In this document: piece by piece, positions 63,298-64,000 of the stretch | Layout: the number at the start of each line of letters is the position of its first letter | How positions within the stretch are numbered: position 1 is the first letter of the stretch | Assembly: GCF_947500045.1 (NCBI RefSeq) | Contig: NZ_CANMQQ010000004.1 | Span: forward strand, 124,001-188,000 | Source: an uncultured Ruegeria sp. | Lineage (GTDB): Bacteria > Pseudomonadota > Alphaproteobacteria > Rhodobacterales > Rhodobacteraceae | DNA length: 64,000 nucleotides | Reading direction: 5' to 3' | The notes under the pieces: model-generated | Database searches by the model: none | The model's input: only the letters and a program-made list of their open reading frames with translations | Told to the model about the DNA's origin: nothing | Made by a program: the position numbers and the translations under genes

Positions 63298-64000
63298 ATG
63301 CGTTTCGCCCATCGTCACCTTCTTGGCATCGAGCATCTGTCGCAATCCGATATCACTGCCATCCTCGATCTGGCCGAGACATATGTCGATCTGAACCGGC
63401 AATCGGACAAGCATTCCGACGTGCTGTCAGGGCTCACTCAGATCAATATGTTTTTTGAAAACTCCACCCGTACGCAAGCCAGTTTTGAGCTGGCGGGCAA
63501 ACGGTTAGGTGCGGATGTGATGAACATGGCGATGCAGGCCAGTTCGATCAAAAAGGGTGAAACGCTGATTGATACGGCGATGACCCTGAATGCGATGCAC
63601 CCCGACCTGTTGGTGGTGCGCCATCCCCATTCCGGCGCGGTGGACCTGCTGGCGCAGAAGGTGAATTGCGCCGTGCTGAACGCGGGCGACGGGCGGCATG
63701 AGCACCCGACGCAAGCCCTGCTGGACGCGCTGACCATCCGCCGGGCCAAGGGTCGTCTGCACCGTCTGAACATCGCGATCTGCGGGGATGTGGCACATTC
63801 GCGCGTTGCACGCTCGAACCTGATCCTGTTGGGCAAGATGGAAAACCGCATTCGCCTGATCGGGCCCCCAACGCTGGTGCCTTCGCAATTTGCGGATTTC
63901 GGGGCCGAAATCTATGACGACATGAATGAAGGCCTTCAAGACGTCGATGTCGTGATGATGCTGCGCCTTCAAAAAGAGCGGATGGATGGCGGGTTCATCC
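63298..64000 (+). CDS. pyrB: aspartate carbamoyltransferase catalytic subunit (start; runs off the edge)
   Basis: The first 234 codons are present from the ATG at 63298 with GGAG upstream. The carbamoyl-phosphate loop [20 protein letters not shown], the SSIKKGET loop, RHPHSG and [14 protein letters not shown] are diagnostic. It forms carbamoyl-aspartate in pyrimidine synthesis. The gene continues past 64000. Confidence 0.96.
   Translation, partial: MRFAHRHLLGIEHLSQSDITAILDLAETYVDLNRQSDKHSDVLSGLTQINMFFENSTRTQASFELAGKRLGADVMNMAMQASSIKKGETLIDTAMTLNAMHPDLLVVRHPHSGAVDLLAQKVNCAVLNAGDGRHEHPTQALLDALTIRRAKGRLHRLNIAICGDVAHSRVARSNLILLGKMENRIRLIGPPTLVPSQFADFGAEIYDDMNEGLQDVDVVMMLRLQKERMDGGFI

Overview
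The window is 64 kb of chromosomal DNA from an alphaproteobacterium of the Rhodobacteraceae, most likely the marine Roseobacter group. The evidence is the Mcl2-type malyl-CoA enzyme beside mdh and a sucCD-sucAB-lpd cluster, a stand-alone 44-residue aa3-type cytochrome oxidase subunit IV, a DmdC-like acyl-CoA dehydrogenase, a phaA-phaB pair, a TIGR02302 protein, SoxR without SoxS, and high G+C coding sequence with frequent GTG and TTG starts. The species cannot be named from the sequence alone. No rRNA, tRNA, CRISPR array, transposase, phage gene or integrase was seen. Almost everything is core or clade-conserved chromosome, with small lineage-specific secreted proteins slipped between the core genes.

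Layout. 1-1.4 kb: start of mcl2, a small secreted protein, a TauE/SafE transporter. 1.5-13.2 kb: TCA-cycle block mdh, sucC, sucD, sucA, sucB, lpd, interrupted by a small membrane protein, two secreted orphans, a DUF805 protein and an ABM-like protein, and closed by a terminator. 13.3-20.5 kb: TerB-like protein, PPOX flavoprotein, plsC, ftsX, ftsE, a zinc-ribbon membrane protein and a large TIGR02302 protein. 20.5-24.3 kb: lysA, two tiny lipoproteins, argH, and a TlpA-like thioredoxin read divergently. 24.3-27.4 kb: small secreted and membrane proteins, a fatty acid hydroxylase and an EAL protein. 27.5-31.9 kb: phaA, phaB, a 36-residue ORF, a LysR regulator with a DMT exporter, and a DUF465 protein. 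32-38.4 kb: methyltransferase, DUF2007, polyprenyl diphosphate synthase, ispE, a TPR protein and ETF-ubiquinone oxidoreductase. 38.4-41.1 kb: soxR with a SoxR-type promoter facing a VOC protein, greA and a membrane protein. 41.1-45.5 kb: fdhD-mobA-mobB-moeA read leftward and azlCD read rightward. 45.5-55 kb: lipoprotein, cytochrome oxidase subunit IV, PLA2-like protein, GDPD, DUF6173, MBL hydrolase, DmdC-like dehydrogenase, tsaC, yqgE, DsbD-alpha-like protein, Nudix. 55-64 kb: an RND efflux pair, moaB, LysE, a phosphoesterase, an Fe-S-less-looking uracil-DNA glycosylase, a cysteine-repeat protein and the start of pyrB.

How it works together. The first 13 kb encodes the oxidative TCA steps from 2-oxoglutarate to succinate plus malate dehydrogenase, next to a thioesterase of the ethylmalonyl-CoA pathway. 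phaA/phaB make 3-hydroxybutyryl-CoA for storage polyester or the same pathway. ETF-QO and the DmdC-like dehydrogenase feed acyl-CoA oxidation into the quinone pool. The mob/moe/fdhD operon and moaB serve molybdenum cofactor and formate dehydrogenase maturation.

No large new defence or mobile system was found. The most unusual items are a secreted protein with six tandem four-cysteine modules, two secreted orphan genes inside the suc cluster, a paired palindrome upstream of sucC, a PLA2-motif protein, a 36-residue ORF after phaB, and a tendency for convergent genes to overlap at their stop codons, four times by exactly 4 nt.
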